A program made the position numbers and the translations under genes. A stretch of DNA of 64,000 bases. It comes from Streptomyces sp. TSRI0107. Lineage in GTDB: Bacteria; Actinomycetota; Actinomycetes; Streptomycetales; Streptomycetaceae. Every line of letters begins with the position of its first letter. Within the stretch, counting starts at the first letter, position 1. Shown here in pieces: positions 18,042 to 24,892 of the stretch. The DNA lies in NCBI RefSeq assembly GCF_001905845.1, contig NZ_LIVZ01000007.1, positions 248,001 through 312,000 of the forward strand, in the 5' to 3' direction. Below the pieces are notes generated by a model. It did no database searches and was not told the DNA's origin. It saw only the letters and a program-made list of their open reading frames with translations.

Positions 18042-19406
18042 TCACATCCGTTCGAAGGAGCGGCGCAGCTCCCAGTCGGTCACCGCGGCGTCGAAGGCGG
18101 CGAGTTCGACGCGCGCCATGTTGCGGTAGTGGTCGACGACCTCGTCGCCGAACGCGGCCTTGGCGACCGGGCTGGTCTCCCACAGCTCGGCGGCCTCGCG
18201 CAGGGTGGTCGGCACCTGCGCGTACCCGGCGGTGTAGGCGTTGCCCTCGCAGGCCTCCGGCAGTTCCAGCTCCTGCTCGACGCCGTACAGGCCGGCGGCG
18301 ACCATCCCGGCGACCGCGAGGTGCGGGTTGACGTCGCCGCCGGGCAGCCGGTTCTCGAAGCGCAGGGAGCGGCCGTGGCCGACGACCCGCAGGGCGCAGG
18401 TGCGGTTGTCGTGGCCCCAGGCGATGGCGGTCGGGGCGAAGGAGCCGGGCTGGAACCGTTTGTAGGAGTTGATGTTGGGGGCGTACAGGAGGGAGAAGTC
18501 GCGCAGCGCCGCCAGCTGTCCGGCGAGGAAGTGCCGCATGAGCGGGGACATTCCGTGCGTGCCGTCCCCGGCGAAGGCGGGGCGTCCGCCGGTGTCCGTG
18601 AGGGACAGGTGGATGTGGCAGGAGTTGCCCTCGCGCTCGTTGTACTTCGCCATGAAGGTCAGGGACACGCCCTCCTGCGCGGCGATCTCCTTGGCGCCGG
18701 TCTTGTAGATCGCGTGCTGGTCGCAGGTGACCAGGGCCTCGTCGTAGCGGAAGGCGATCTCGTGCTGGCCCGGGTTGCACTCGCCCTTGGCCGACTCGAC
18801 GGTCATCCCGGCGCCGGCCATCTCGTTGCGGATGCGGCGCAGCAGGGGTTCGACGCGGCCGGTGCCGAGCACCGAGTAGTCGACGTTGTACTGGTTGGCC
18901 GGGGTGAGGCCCTGGTAGTTGGTGTTCCAGGCCTGCTCGTAGGTGTCCTTGAAGACGATGAACTCCAGCTCGGTGCCGACCTGGGCGGTGAGGCCGAGTG
19001 CGGCGAGCCGGTCGAGCTGGCGGCGCAGGATCTGACGGGGGGCGGCCGTCACCGGGGAGCCGTCCTCCCAGGCGAGGTCGGCGACGACGAGGGCGGTGCC
19101 GGGGTGCCAGGGGACCCGGCGCAGGGTGGCGAGGTCCGGGCGCATGGCGAAGTCGCCGTAGCCGCGGTCCCAGGAGGACATGGCGTAGCCGTCGACGGTG
19201 TTCATGTCGGCGTCGACGGCGAGGAGGTAGTTGCAGCCCTCGGTGCCGTGCCGGAGCACCTCGTCGAGGAAGAAGCGCGCGGCGAACCGCTTGCCCTGGA
19301 GGCGTCCCTGCATGTCCGGGAAGGCGAGGACGACGGTGTCGAGCTCGCCGCCCGCGACGAGGGCGTGCAGCTCCTCGACGCTGAGCGGGGGTGTGCGGTC
19401 TGCCAC
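18042..19406 (-). CDS. glnA4: glutamine synthetase-like gamma-glutamylamine (ethanolamide) synthetase
   Basis: A 454-residue glutamine synthetase-fold enzyme. The N-terminal beta-grasp half contains VVLAFPDMQGRLQGKRF and the catalytic half KGECNPGQHEIAFRYD, NSCHIHLSL and NINSYKRFQPGSFAPTAIAWG, which bind metals, ATP and glutamate. It is a GlnA-like paralogue rather than a nitrogen-assimilating GlnA. Its context (aldehyde dehydrogenase, SDR, divergent FadR-type regulator and a Puu-type amidotransferase) matches the S. coelicolor glnA4 locus, whose product makes gamma-glutamylethanolamide for ethanolamine use. The start is GTG at 19406 after GGAGG. Substrate transfer from that homologue is likely but not shown here. 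Confidence 0.88.
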   Translation of the reverse strand: MADRTPPLSVEELHALVAGGELDTVVLAFPDMQGRLQGKRFAARFFLDEVLRHGTEGCNYLLAVDADMNTVDGYAMSSWDRGYGDFAMRPDLATLRRVPWHPGTALVVADLAWEDGSPVTAAPRQILRRQLDRLAALGLTAQVGTELEFIVFKDTYEQAWNTNYQGLTPANQYNVDYSVLGTGRVEPLLRRIRNEMAGAGMTVESAKGECNPGQHEIAFRYDEALVTCDQHAIYKTGAKEIAAQEGVSLTFMAKYNEREGNSCHIHLSLTDTGGRPAFAGDGTHGMSPLMRHFLAGQLAALRDFSLLYAPNINSYKRFQPGSFAPTAIAWGHDNRTCALRVVGHGRSLRFENRLPGGDVNPHLAVAGMVAAGLYGVEQELELPEACEGNAYTAGYAQVPTTLREAAELWETSPVAKAAFGDEVVDHYRNMARVELAAFDAAVTDWELRRSFERM

Positions 19407-19454
19407 GGGGAGGGCCTCCTTCGGTCAGCCGGGAGCCCTAAGGTATGAGTGACG

Positions 19455-19464
19455 ACCATTGGTT
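19455..19464. promoter_or_regulatory. candidate FadR-type operator, site 1
   Basis: ACCATTGGTT lies in the 77-bp divergent gap between glnA4 and the regulator gene. The element CCATTG recurs, in both orientations, just upstream of the amidotransferase gene (20271-20294). Position and recurrence suggest binding by the regulator encoded next to it. Confidence 0.4.
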
Positions 19465-19483
19465 GGGAAGGGGGCACAGCCAC

Positions 19484-20242
19484 ATGCCACTGGATCCGGT
19501 GGAACCCGCCGGTGCCGCCTCCGGGGCCGGCGCCGGGGACCGGCTGGCCCCGGTGCTGCGCCCCGTGCGGGCGGGCAACGGCTTCGAGGAGGCGCTGGAG
19601 CAGATCCTCCAGGTGGTCCGGCTGGGACTGGTGCCGGGCGGCGGGCGGCTGCCCGCCGAGCGGGAGCTGGCGGAACGGCTGGGGATCAGCCGGGTGACGC
19701 TGCGCGAGGTGCTGAAGGTGCTCCAGGACCAGGGGCTCGTGGAGTCGCGGCGCGGCCGGTACGGCGGAACGTTTGTGCGCGAGCGGGCGGACGCCGTCGG
19801 CGAGGCCGAGCTGCGGCGCCGGGTCGCCGGTGTCGACCTGGAGGACGTGCTGCGCTTCCGGGAGGTGCTGGAGACCGGCGCGGCCGGGCTGTGCGCCGCG
19901 CACGGGCTGACGGACGCGCGGGCGGGGCGGCTGCGTGAGGCGCTGGCCGGCACCCGGGACGCCCCGCCGGCCGACTACCGCCGCCGGGACACCCTGCTCC
20001 ACCTCACCCTCGCCGAGCTGTCCGGCTCCGCGACGCTGACCGCGCAGTACGCGGCGGTCCGGGCCACGGTGAACGACCTGCTCGACTGCATCCCGCTGCT
20101 GGTGCGCAACCTGGAGCACTCCCAGCACCAGCACACCGCGCTGGTGGAGGCGGTGCTCGACGGTGACGCGGACGGGGCGCGGGAGATCATGCGGGAGCAC
20201 TGCGCGGGCACGGCGGCGCTGCTGCGCGGGTTCCTCGGGTGA
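19484..20242 (+). CDS. FadR/GntR-family transcriptional regulator
   Basis: A 252-residue regulator. A winged helix-turn-helix covers about residues 25-95 (GGRLPAERELAERLGISRVT, LREVLKVLQDQGLVESRRGR) and an all-helical FCD ligand domain follows, with histidines spaced as in metal-binding FCD domains (LLHLTLAELS ... EHSQHQHTALVEAV). The ATG at 19484 is chosen because GGAAGGGGG precedes it; an in-frame ATG at 19445 would add 13 residues. It is divergent from glnA4 and is followed by the amidotransferase gene, so it probably controls both sides, possibly responding to an amine or a gamma-glutamyl product. Confidence 0.85.
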   Translation: MPLDPVEPAGAASGAGAGDRLAPVLRPVRAGNGFEEALEQILQVVRLGLVPGGGRLPAERELAERLGISRVTLREVLKVLQDQGLVESRRGRYGGTFVRERADAVGEAELRRRVAGVDLEDVLRFREVLETGAAGLCAAHGLTDARAGRLREALAGTRDAPPADYRRRDTLLHLTLAELSGSATLTAQYAAVRATVNDLLDCIPLLVRNLEHSQHQHTALVEAVLDGDADGAREIMREHCAGTAALLRGFLG

Positions 20243-20270
20243 GCGTCTTGCCGTGCCCCCCGCACCTCGG

Positions 20271-20294
20271 CAATGGTACGGAGGGGATCCATTG
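20271..20294. promoter_or_regulatory. candidate FadR-type operator, site 2
   Basis: CAATGG (20271-20276) and CCATTG (20289-20294) are a perfect 6-bp inverted repeat with a 12-bp spacer, ending 11 bp before the amidotransferase start. The same CCATTG sequence occurs at 19456-19461 upstream of the regulator gene. Confidence 0.45.
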
Positions 20295-20305
20295 AGGGAG
20301 GTCGG

Positions 20306-21004
20306 ATGACCGACGGGCGGCCGCTGATCGGAGTCAGCACCTACCTGGAGGCCAAGGCGCGCTGGGGCGTGTGGGAGCTGGATGCGGCGCTGCTGCCCGC
20401 CGGGTATCCGCGGCTGGTGCAGGAGGCGGGCGGGCTGGCCGCGCTGCTGCCGCCGGACGCGCCGGGACGGGCGGCGGCGGCCGTGGCCCGGCTGGACGGC
20501 CTGGTGATCGCGGGCGGCCCCGACGTGGAACCGGTGCGCTACGGCGCCGCCCGCGACCCCCGCACCGGCCCTCCGGCGCGGGAGCGGGACGCCTGGGAAC
20601 TCGCCCTGATCGAGGCGGCGTTGGCGGCCCGGCTGCCGCTGCTGGGGATCTGCCGGGGCATGCAGCTGCTGAACGTCGCCCTCGGCGGCACCCTGACCCA
20701 GCACGTCGACGGGCACGCCGAGGTGGCCGGCGTCTTCGGCCGCCACCCGGTCAAGCCGGTGCCGGGCACGCGGTACGCGGGGATCGTCGCGGAGGAGACG
20801 GCCGTACCGACGTACCACCACCAGGCCGTCGACCGTCTCGGCGCCGGTCTGCTGCCCAGCGCCCACGCGGCGGACGGCACGGTCGAGGCGATCGAACTGC
20901 CCGCCGCCGCCGGCTGGGTGCTCGGCGTCCAGTGGCATCCGGAGATGGGCGACGACGTCCGCGTGATGCGCGCGCTGGTCGAGGCCGCCACGACCGCGCT
21001 CTGA
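20306..21004 (+). CDS. class I glutamine amidotransferase, gamma-glutamyl hydrolase (PuuD) type
   Basis: A 232-residue enzyme. The catalytic Cys is in LLGICRGMQLLNVALGG and the His-Glu pair in VLGVQWHPEMGDD, as in PuuD/gamma-glutamyl-GABA hydrolases (peptidase C26). It would release glutamate from the gamma-glutamylated acid made by GlnA4 and the aldehyde dehydrogenase, closing the pathway. The ATG at 20306 follows GAGGGAGG. It lies 63 bp after the regulator gene with a putative operator between them, so it may have its own regulated promoter. Confidence 0.9.
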   Translation: MTDGRPLIGVSTYLEAKARWGVWELDAALLPAGYPRLVQEAGGLAALLPPDAPGRAAAAVARLDGLVIAGGPDVEPVRYGAARDPRTGPPARERDAWELALIEAALAARLPLLGICRGMQLLNVALGGTLTQHVDGHAEVAGVFGRHPVKPVPGTRYAGIVAEETAVPTYHHQAVDRLGAGLLPSAHAADGTVEAIELPAAAGWVLGVQWHPEMGDDVRVMRALVEAATTAL

Positions 21005-21032
21005 GACCCGCCGGGCGCGGCGGGCGCGGCGG

Positions 21033-21980
21033 CTACCTCCGGGTCAGCGACAGCAGGTCCCGCGCCGGTCCCGTCGGGCGGTGGCCGGTGCGCCAGACCG
21101 CGCGCAGGTCGCGGCGGAGGCGGACGCGGTCCACGGGGACGCTCACCAGGCGGCGGGTGGACAGTTCCTCGCGCACGGAAAGCTCGCTCAGCACGGCGGG
21201 GCCGGCGCCGGCGACGGCCGAGGCCTTCACCGCGGTCGTGGAGGACAGCTCGATCAGCGGGCGGGCCAGGCCGCCCAGGGCCGCGTCGAGGACCTGGCGG
21301 GTGCCGGAGCCCTTCTCGCGCAGCACGAGCGGGGTCGAGGCCAGCTCGTCCGGCGACAACGGCAGCCTGCGGCGGGCCCAGGGGTGGCCGGGGGCGGTGA
21401 CCACGATGAGCCGGTCGCGCGCGACGACCGCCGAGTCCAGGCCCGCCGGCACGGTCAGGCCCTCGACGAAGCCGAGGTCGGCCTCGTCCGCGAGGAGCCG
21501 TTCCGCCACGGCCGTCGAGTTGCCGGCGAGCAGCGACACCGCCGTGTCGGGCCGTTCGGCGCGCAGCGCGAGCAGCCAGCCGGGCAGCAGGTACTCGGCG
21601 ATGGTCATGCTGGCCGCCACCCGCAGCCGGGAGTCACGCCGGTCCCGCAGCGCCTGCGCCCCCGCGTCGAAGGCCTCCGCCGCCTCCACGACCCGCCGGG
21701 CCCAGTCGGTGACCAGTGCCCCGGCGTCGGTGAGCCGGGAGCCGCGCGGGGAGCGGTCCACCAGGGCGACACCCAGCTGGCGTTCCATGGAGCGGATCCG
21801 GCTGCTGGCCGCGGGCTGGGTGATGCCGACCTCGCGGGCCGCCGCACCGAGGCTGCCCAGCCGCGCCACGGCCAGCAGCAGCTCCAGCGCCCCCAGGTCG
21901 GGCACCCGGTGTGCCAGCGACCCGGTCGGCGCGGCCCCCTCCGTACCGTTCCGCCCGCTCGTGCCGCTCGTGCTGCTCAT
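21033..21980 (-). CDS. LysR-family transcriptional regulator
   Basis: A 315-residue regulator with a 25-residue N-terminal extension. The winged helix-turn-helix is ALELLLAVARLGSLGAAARE plus GITQPAASSRIRSMERQLGV; the effector-binding domain starts near SRLRVAASMTIAEYLLPGWL. It resembles CysB/CbbR-like members that sense small anions. It is divergent from a TDT-family transporter gene, which is its likely target. A T-N11-A sequence overlaps its own start codon. Confidence 0.9.
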   Translation of the reverse strand: MSSTSGTSGRNGTEGAAPTGSLAHRVPDLGALELLLAVARLGSLGAAAREVGITQPAASSRIRSMERQLGVALVDRSPRGSRLTDAGALVTDWARRVVEAAEAFDAGAQALRDRRDSRLRVAASMTIAEYLLPGWLLALRAERPDTAVSLLAGNSTAVAERLLADEADLGFVEGLTVPAGLDSAVVARDRLIVVTAPGHPWARRRLPLSPDELASTPLVLREKGSGTRQVLDAALGGLARPLIELSSTTAVKASAVAGAGPAVLSELSVREELSTRRLVSVPVDRVRLRRDLRAVWRTGHRPTGPARDLLSLTRR

Positions 21981-21993
21981 AAGACCAGTTTAT
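21979..21993. promoter_or_regulatory. candidate LysR box (T-N11-A) between regulator and transporter
   Basis: ATAAGACCAGTTTAT is an inverted repeat ATAA-N7-TTAT that fits the LysR consensus T-N11-A (T21980, A21992). It overlaps the LysR start codon and lies 58 bp before the transporter start. An AT-rich stretch (ATAGAAAGAT) follows it and could be the -10 of the transporter promoter. Confidence 0.35.
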
Positions 21994-22050
21994 GCCCCCA
22001 TAGAAAGATCATCCCTGGTGGGAGCCCTTCGAGCCCTGGACAGTGGGGGC

Positions 22051-23175
22051 ATGGTCACCGCAGTACGCCACCTCGGCCCCAACTGGTACGCCTCCGTGAT
22101 GGGGACCGCCGTCGTCGCCACGGCCGGCGCCACGCTCCCCCTGCCCGGCCAGGGCGCGCGCACCGCCTGCACCGCCGTGTGGGCTCTCGCCCTCGTCGTA
22201 CTGGTGACCCTGCTCGCCGCCCGCGCCCTGCACTGGATCCACCACCGCGACCAGGCCCGCGCCCACCTCCTCGACGCGGCCGCCGCCCCCTTCTACGGCT
22301 GCCTGGCCATGGCCCTGGTGTCGGTGGGCGGCGGCGCCCTGTCCCTCGGCCGGGACTGGACCGGCGCGACGGCGGCGGTCGCGCTCGGCGCCGCCCTGTA
22401 CACGGCCGGTACGGCGGTGGGGCTGGCCTCGGCGGTCGCCGTCCCGTACCTGATGGCCGTACGGCATCGCGTGGAGCCCCACCAGGCGACGCCCGTGTGG
22501 CTGCTGCCGCTGGTCGCGCCGATGGTGTCGGCGGCGGTCGGGCCGCTGCTGGTGCCGCATCTGCCGCCCGGCCAGGCCCGGCAGACGCTGCTGTTCGCCT
22601 GTGTCGCGCTGTTCGGGCTGAGCATGCTCGCGACGCTGCTCATGCTGCCGCTGGTCTTCGCCCGGCTGATCACCGCCGGCCCGCTGCCCCTGGCGCTGAC
22701 CCCGACCCTCTTCCTGGTGCTGGGGCCGCTGGGCCAGTCCACCACCGCGGTCGGCATGTTCGCCGACGTCGCCCCCGGCGTCGTCCCGGCCTCGTTCGGC
22801 GACGGGTTCGCGGTGCTCGCCGTGCTGTACGGGGTGCCGGTCATGGGGTTCGCGCTGCTGTGGCTGGGGCTTGCCACCGCGCACGTGGTGCGGGCCCGGC
22901 GGCAGGGCATGGGCTTCTCCCTGACCTGGTGGGCGTTCACGTTCCCCGTCGGCACCTGCGTCACCGGCACCGAGTCGCTGGCCCGGCACACCGGGCTGGT
23001 CGTCTTCCAGGGGATCGCCGTTCTGCTGTACGGCCTGCTGGTCGCCGCCTGGGCCACCGCCGCCGTACGCACGGCGCACGGGCTGCTCAGCGGACGGCTG
23101 CTCGCAGCGCCGCGCCCAGCACCCGCGGCGCCTCGGCGAGCGACGGCCCGTACCACGTCAGGTGCCGTCCGCTGA
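22051..23175 (+). CDS. TDT-family (tellurite resistance/dicarboxylate) transporter
   Basis: A 374-residue protein with about ten hydrophobic segments. The start resembles the TDT/SLAC1 fold family (GPNWYASVMGTAVVATAGAT) and GPLGQSTTAVGMF and SLTWWAFTFPVGTCVTGT are typical of it. Members export C4-dicarboxylates, sulfite or other anions; the substrate is not determinable. The ATG at 22051 follows GTGGGGGC. The 25-residue tail is arginine- and proline-rich and its last 89 bp overlap the convergent metal-receptor gene. Confidence 0.85.
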   Translation: MVTAVRHLGPNWYASVMGTAVVATAGATLPLPGQGARTACTAVWALALVVLVTLLAARALHWIHHRDQARAHLLDAAAAPFYGCLAMALVSVGGGALSLGRDWTGATAAVALGAALYTAGTAVGLASAVAVPYLMAVRHRVEPHQATPVWLLPLVAPMVSAAVGPLLVPHLPPGQARQTLLFACVALFGLSMLATLLMLPLVFARLITAGPLPLALTPTLFLVLGPLGQSTTAVGMFADVAPGVVPASFGDGFAVLAVLYGVPVMGFALLWLGLATAHVVRARRQGMGFSLTWWAFTFPVGTCVTGTESLARHTGLVVFQGIAVLLYGLLVAAWATAAVRTAHGLLSGRLLAAPRPAPAAPRRATARTTSGAVR

Positions 23176-23806
23176 CCAGCGCGCAGGGCAGCTGGGGGAA
23201 GGCCTCGGGACCGTCGTCCGGGGTGAATCGGTACGGCTCGTCGGGCAGCACGACCACGTCCGGGCGGGCCGCGACCAGCTCGTCCACGGGGACACGCGGG
23301 TAGCGGTCGGCGTGGCCGGCGTACAGGTGGTCGACACCGAGCCGCGCGAGCACGTCGCCCGCGAAGGTGTCCCGGCCCAGCACCATCCAGGGCCGCCGCC
23401 AGACCGGTACGACGGCCGTCGTACGGCGTTCCGGTGCGGGCGGCGCCGACCAGGCCGCCTCCGCCTCGTCCAGCCAGCGAGGCCGGCCGGGCGCCCCGCA
23501 CGCGGCCAGCACCCGGGCCAGCTCCCGGAAGGCCCCCGGCACGTCCCGCACCTCGGTCACCAGCACCTCGACGCCCGCCGCGCGCAGGGCGTCCAGGTCG
23601 GGGGCGCGGTTCTCCTCCTCGTTGGCGATCACCAGGTCCGGGGCGAGCGCGACGATCCGCTCGACGGCGGGGTTCTTGGTGCCACCGACGCGGGACACGT
23701 CCAGGTCCGCCGGATGGCTGCACCAGTCGGTGGCCCCGGCCAGCACCCCCGGCACGGACACCGCCACCGCCTCGGTCAGCGACGGCACCAGCGAGACGAC
23801 CCGCAC
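23087..23806 (-). CDS. helical backbone metal receptor (BtuF-like), no signal peptide
   Basis: A 239-residue protein with the two-lobed periplasmic-binding fold of the BtuF/FhuD class: VVSLVPSLTEAVAV, DWCSHPADLDVSRVGGTKNP, VERIVALAPDLVIANEEEN and a central long helix. It starts directly at MRVVSLVPS with no signal peptide or lipobox, and no permease or ATPase gene is near. It could be cytoplasmic, binding cobalamin, a corrinoid or a metal. The GTG start overlaps the stop of the XRE-cupin gene by one base (TAGTG), so the two are co-expressed. Its 3' end overlaps the opposing transporter gene by 89 bp. Confidence 0.78.
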   Translation of the reverse strand: MRVVSLVPSLTEAVAVSVPGVLAGATDWCSHPADLDVSRVGGTKNPAVERIVALAPDLVIANEEENRAPDLDALRAAGVEVLVTEVRDVPGAFRELARVLAACGAPGRPRWLDEAEAAWSAPPAPERRTTAVVPVWRRPWMVLGRDTFAGDVLARLGVDHLYAGHADRYPRVPVDELVAARPDVVVLPDEPYRFTPDDGPEAFPQLPCALVSGRHLTWYGPSLAEAPRVLGAALRAAVR

Positions 23807-24372
23807 TACCGGGGCCGGTCCTGCACGGCCTCGATGTGCTCGGCGACGGCGACGACGAGGACCCGGGTCTCCGGCACGGTGGCCCGCCAGCGGTGCCGCA
23901 CGCCGCCGGTGAGGTACAGCGTGTCGCCCCGGCCCAGCCGGTACGCGCGGCCCTCCGCCTCGATCTCGACCGCGCCGTCCGCGACGTACATCAGCTGGTC
24001 GTTGCGGTGCTGGAACTCACGGCCCGCGTCGTGGTCGCCGGTGAACTCGGAGGCGTGCATCTGGTGGTGGCCGCGGACCAGGGAGCGCACCTGCGGGTCG
24101 GGCGCCGGCTCGGTCTCCTCGGCGCGCACCACGTCGACACTGCACGCCGGGTCGGCGGCGGCCAGGAGCTCGACCGCGGTGGTGCGCAGGGCGTCGGCGA
24201 CCTTCTCCAGGGAGCTGCGGCTGGGCCGCGCCCTGTCGTTCTCGACCTGGCTCAGGAAGGGCACCGACAGGCCGCTGCGTTCGGCCACGACGGCGAGGGT
24301 GAGCTCCAGGGCCCGGCGCCGCCGCCGGACGGCCGCGCCCACCCGAAGGGGCTGTTCTTTGTGGTCGCCCAT
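23806..24372 (-). CDS. XRE-family regulator with C-terminal cupin
   Basis: A 188-residue protein. An XRE helix-turn-helix (about 11-70: VVAERSGLSVPFLSQVEND, RPSRSSLEKVADAL) is followed by a cupin (about 105-180: HHQMHASEF, NDQLMYVADGAVEIEAEG, RGDTLYLTGGVRHRWRA). Such proteins sense a small ligand through the cupin and usually repress nearby genes. It is the first gene of a two-gene unit with the metal-receptor protein. Confidence 0.88.
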   Translation of the reverse strand: MGDHKEQPLRVGAAVRRRRRALELTLAVVAERSGLSVPFLSQVENDRARPSRSSLEKVADALRTTAVELLAAADPACSVDVVRAEETEPAPDPQVRSLVRGHHQMHASEFTGDHDAGREFQHRNDQLMYVADGAVEIEAEGRAYRLGRGDTLYLTGGVRHRWRATVPETRVLVVAVAEHIEAVQDRPR

Positions 24373-24892
24373 CGCTCCGGCTCCCTCCTTCGCTCGTCGT
24401 CGCGGATCGTCTGTCCGGTCGTCCCGGCGCGTTCATGCCGATGAGTACTTCTCTGCACCCTACGCATGTTCGGCAAACCGTTTCATGCGCCCGTCACATC
24501 GACGACACGTCGCGCGGGGTGCGACCTCACAGTTCGCGCCAGTGGATCAGCTCCTGTGAACGCGCCGGGCCGGAGGCTCCTCCTCCGGGACGAAGAGGCT
24601 GCCCAGCGGGGGCGGGCGGCTCGTGGGGCGGTGATCGGCGCCGGGCCGCCGGGATGTGGCCGTGCGCCTGCCGGCTTCCGGGATCCCGCTCAGTTCAATG
24701 CGGGCCCGGGCCCCGATGTTCCCGCCGCCCGGACGTCCGGGCCTGGGCGAGGGCGTAGCGCTTCGTGGTTGTCCGGATCCTTGTCGTCGGCGCCTGCGCC
24801 GTGCGGCGTACCTCATGCCGCGAGGGGCGGGCCGCACCACACGGATCGTGTGGGTGGCCCGCCCCTCGTCCCGGCGGCCGGTGTCCGTCAGG
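24373..24892. other. 520-bp intergenic region without a convincing gene
   Basis: The stretch separates the XRE-cupin gene from the betaine-type transporter operon. Open frames in it have random composition and no ribosome-binding site. The left 110 bp, with the more AT-rich GCATGTTCGGCAAACCG, probably holds the XRE promoter. The right end holds a strong terminator (24822-24867). Nothing else is recognisable. Confidence 0.6.
24822..24867 (-). terminator. terminator of the betaine-type ABC operon
   Basis: GAGGGGCGGGCC (24822-24833) and GGCCCGCCCCTC (24856-24867) form a perfect 12-bp stem. Inside it CCACACG pairs with CGTGTGG around a GAT loop, giving a nearly continuous hairpin of about 20 bp just beyond the transporter stop codon. 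It is symmetrical and could work from both sides. Confidence 0.85.

Noticed and set aside
24373-24892. Small genes in the 520-bp gap
   Set aside because: The open frames have Arg/Pro-biased random composition and no ribosome-binding site; only the terminator is supported.
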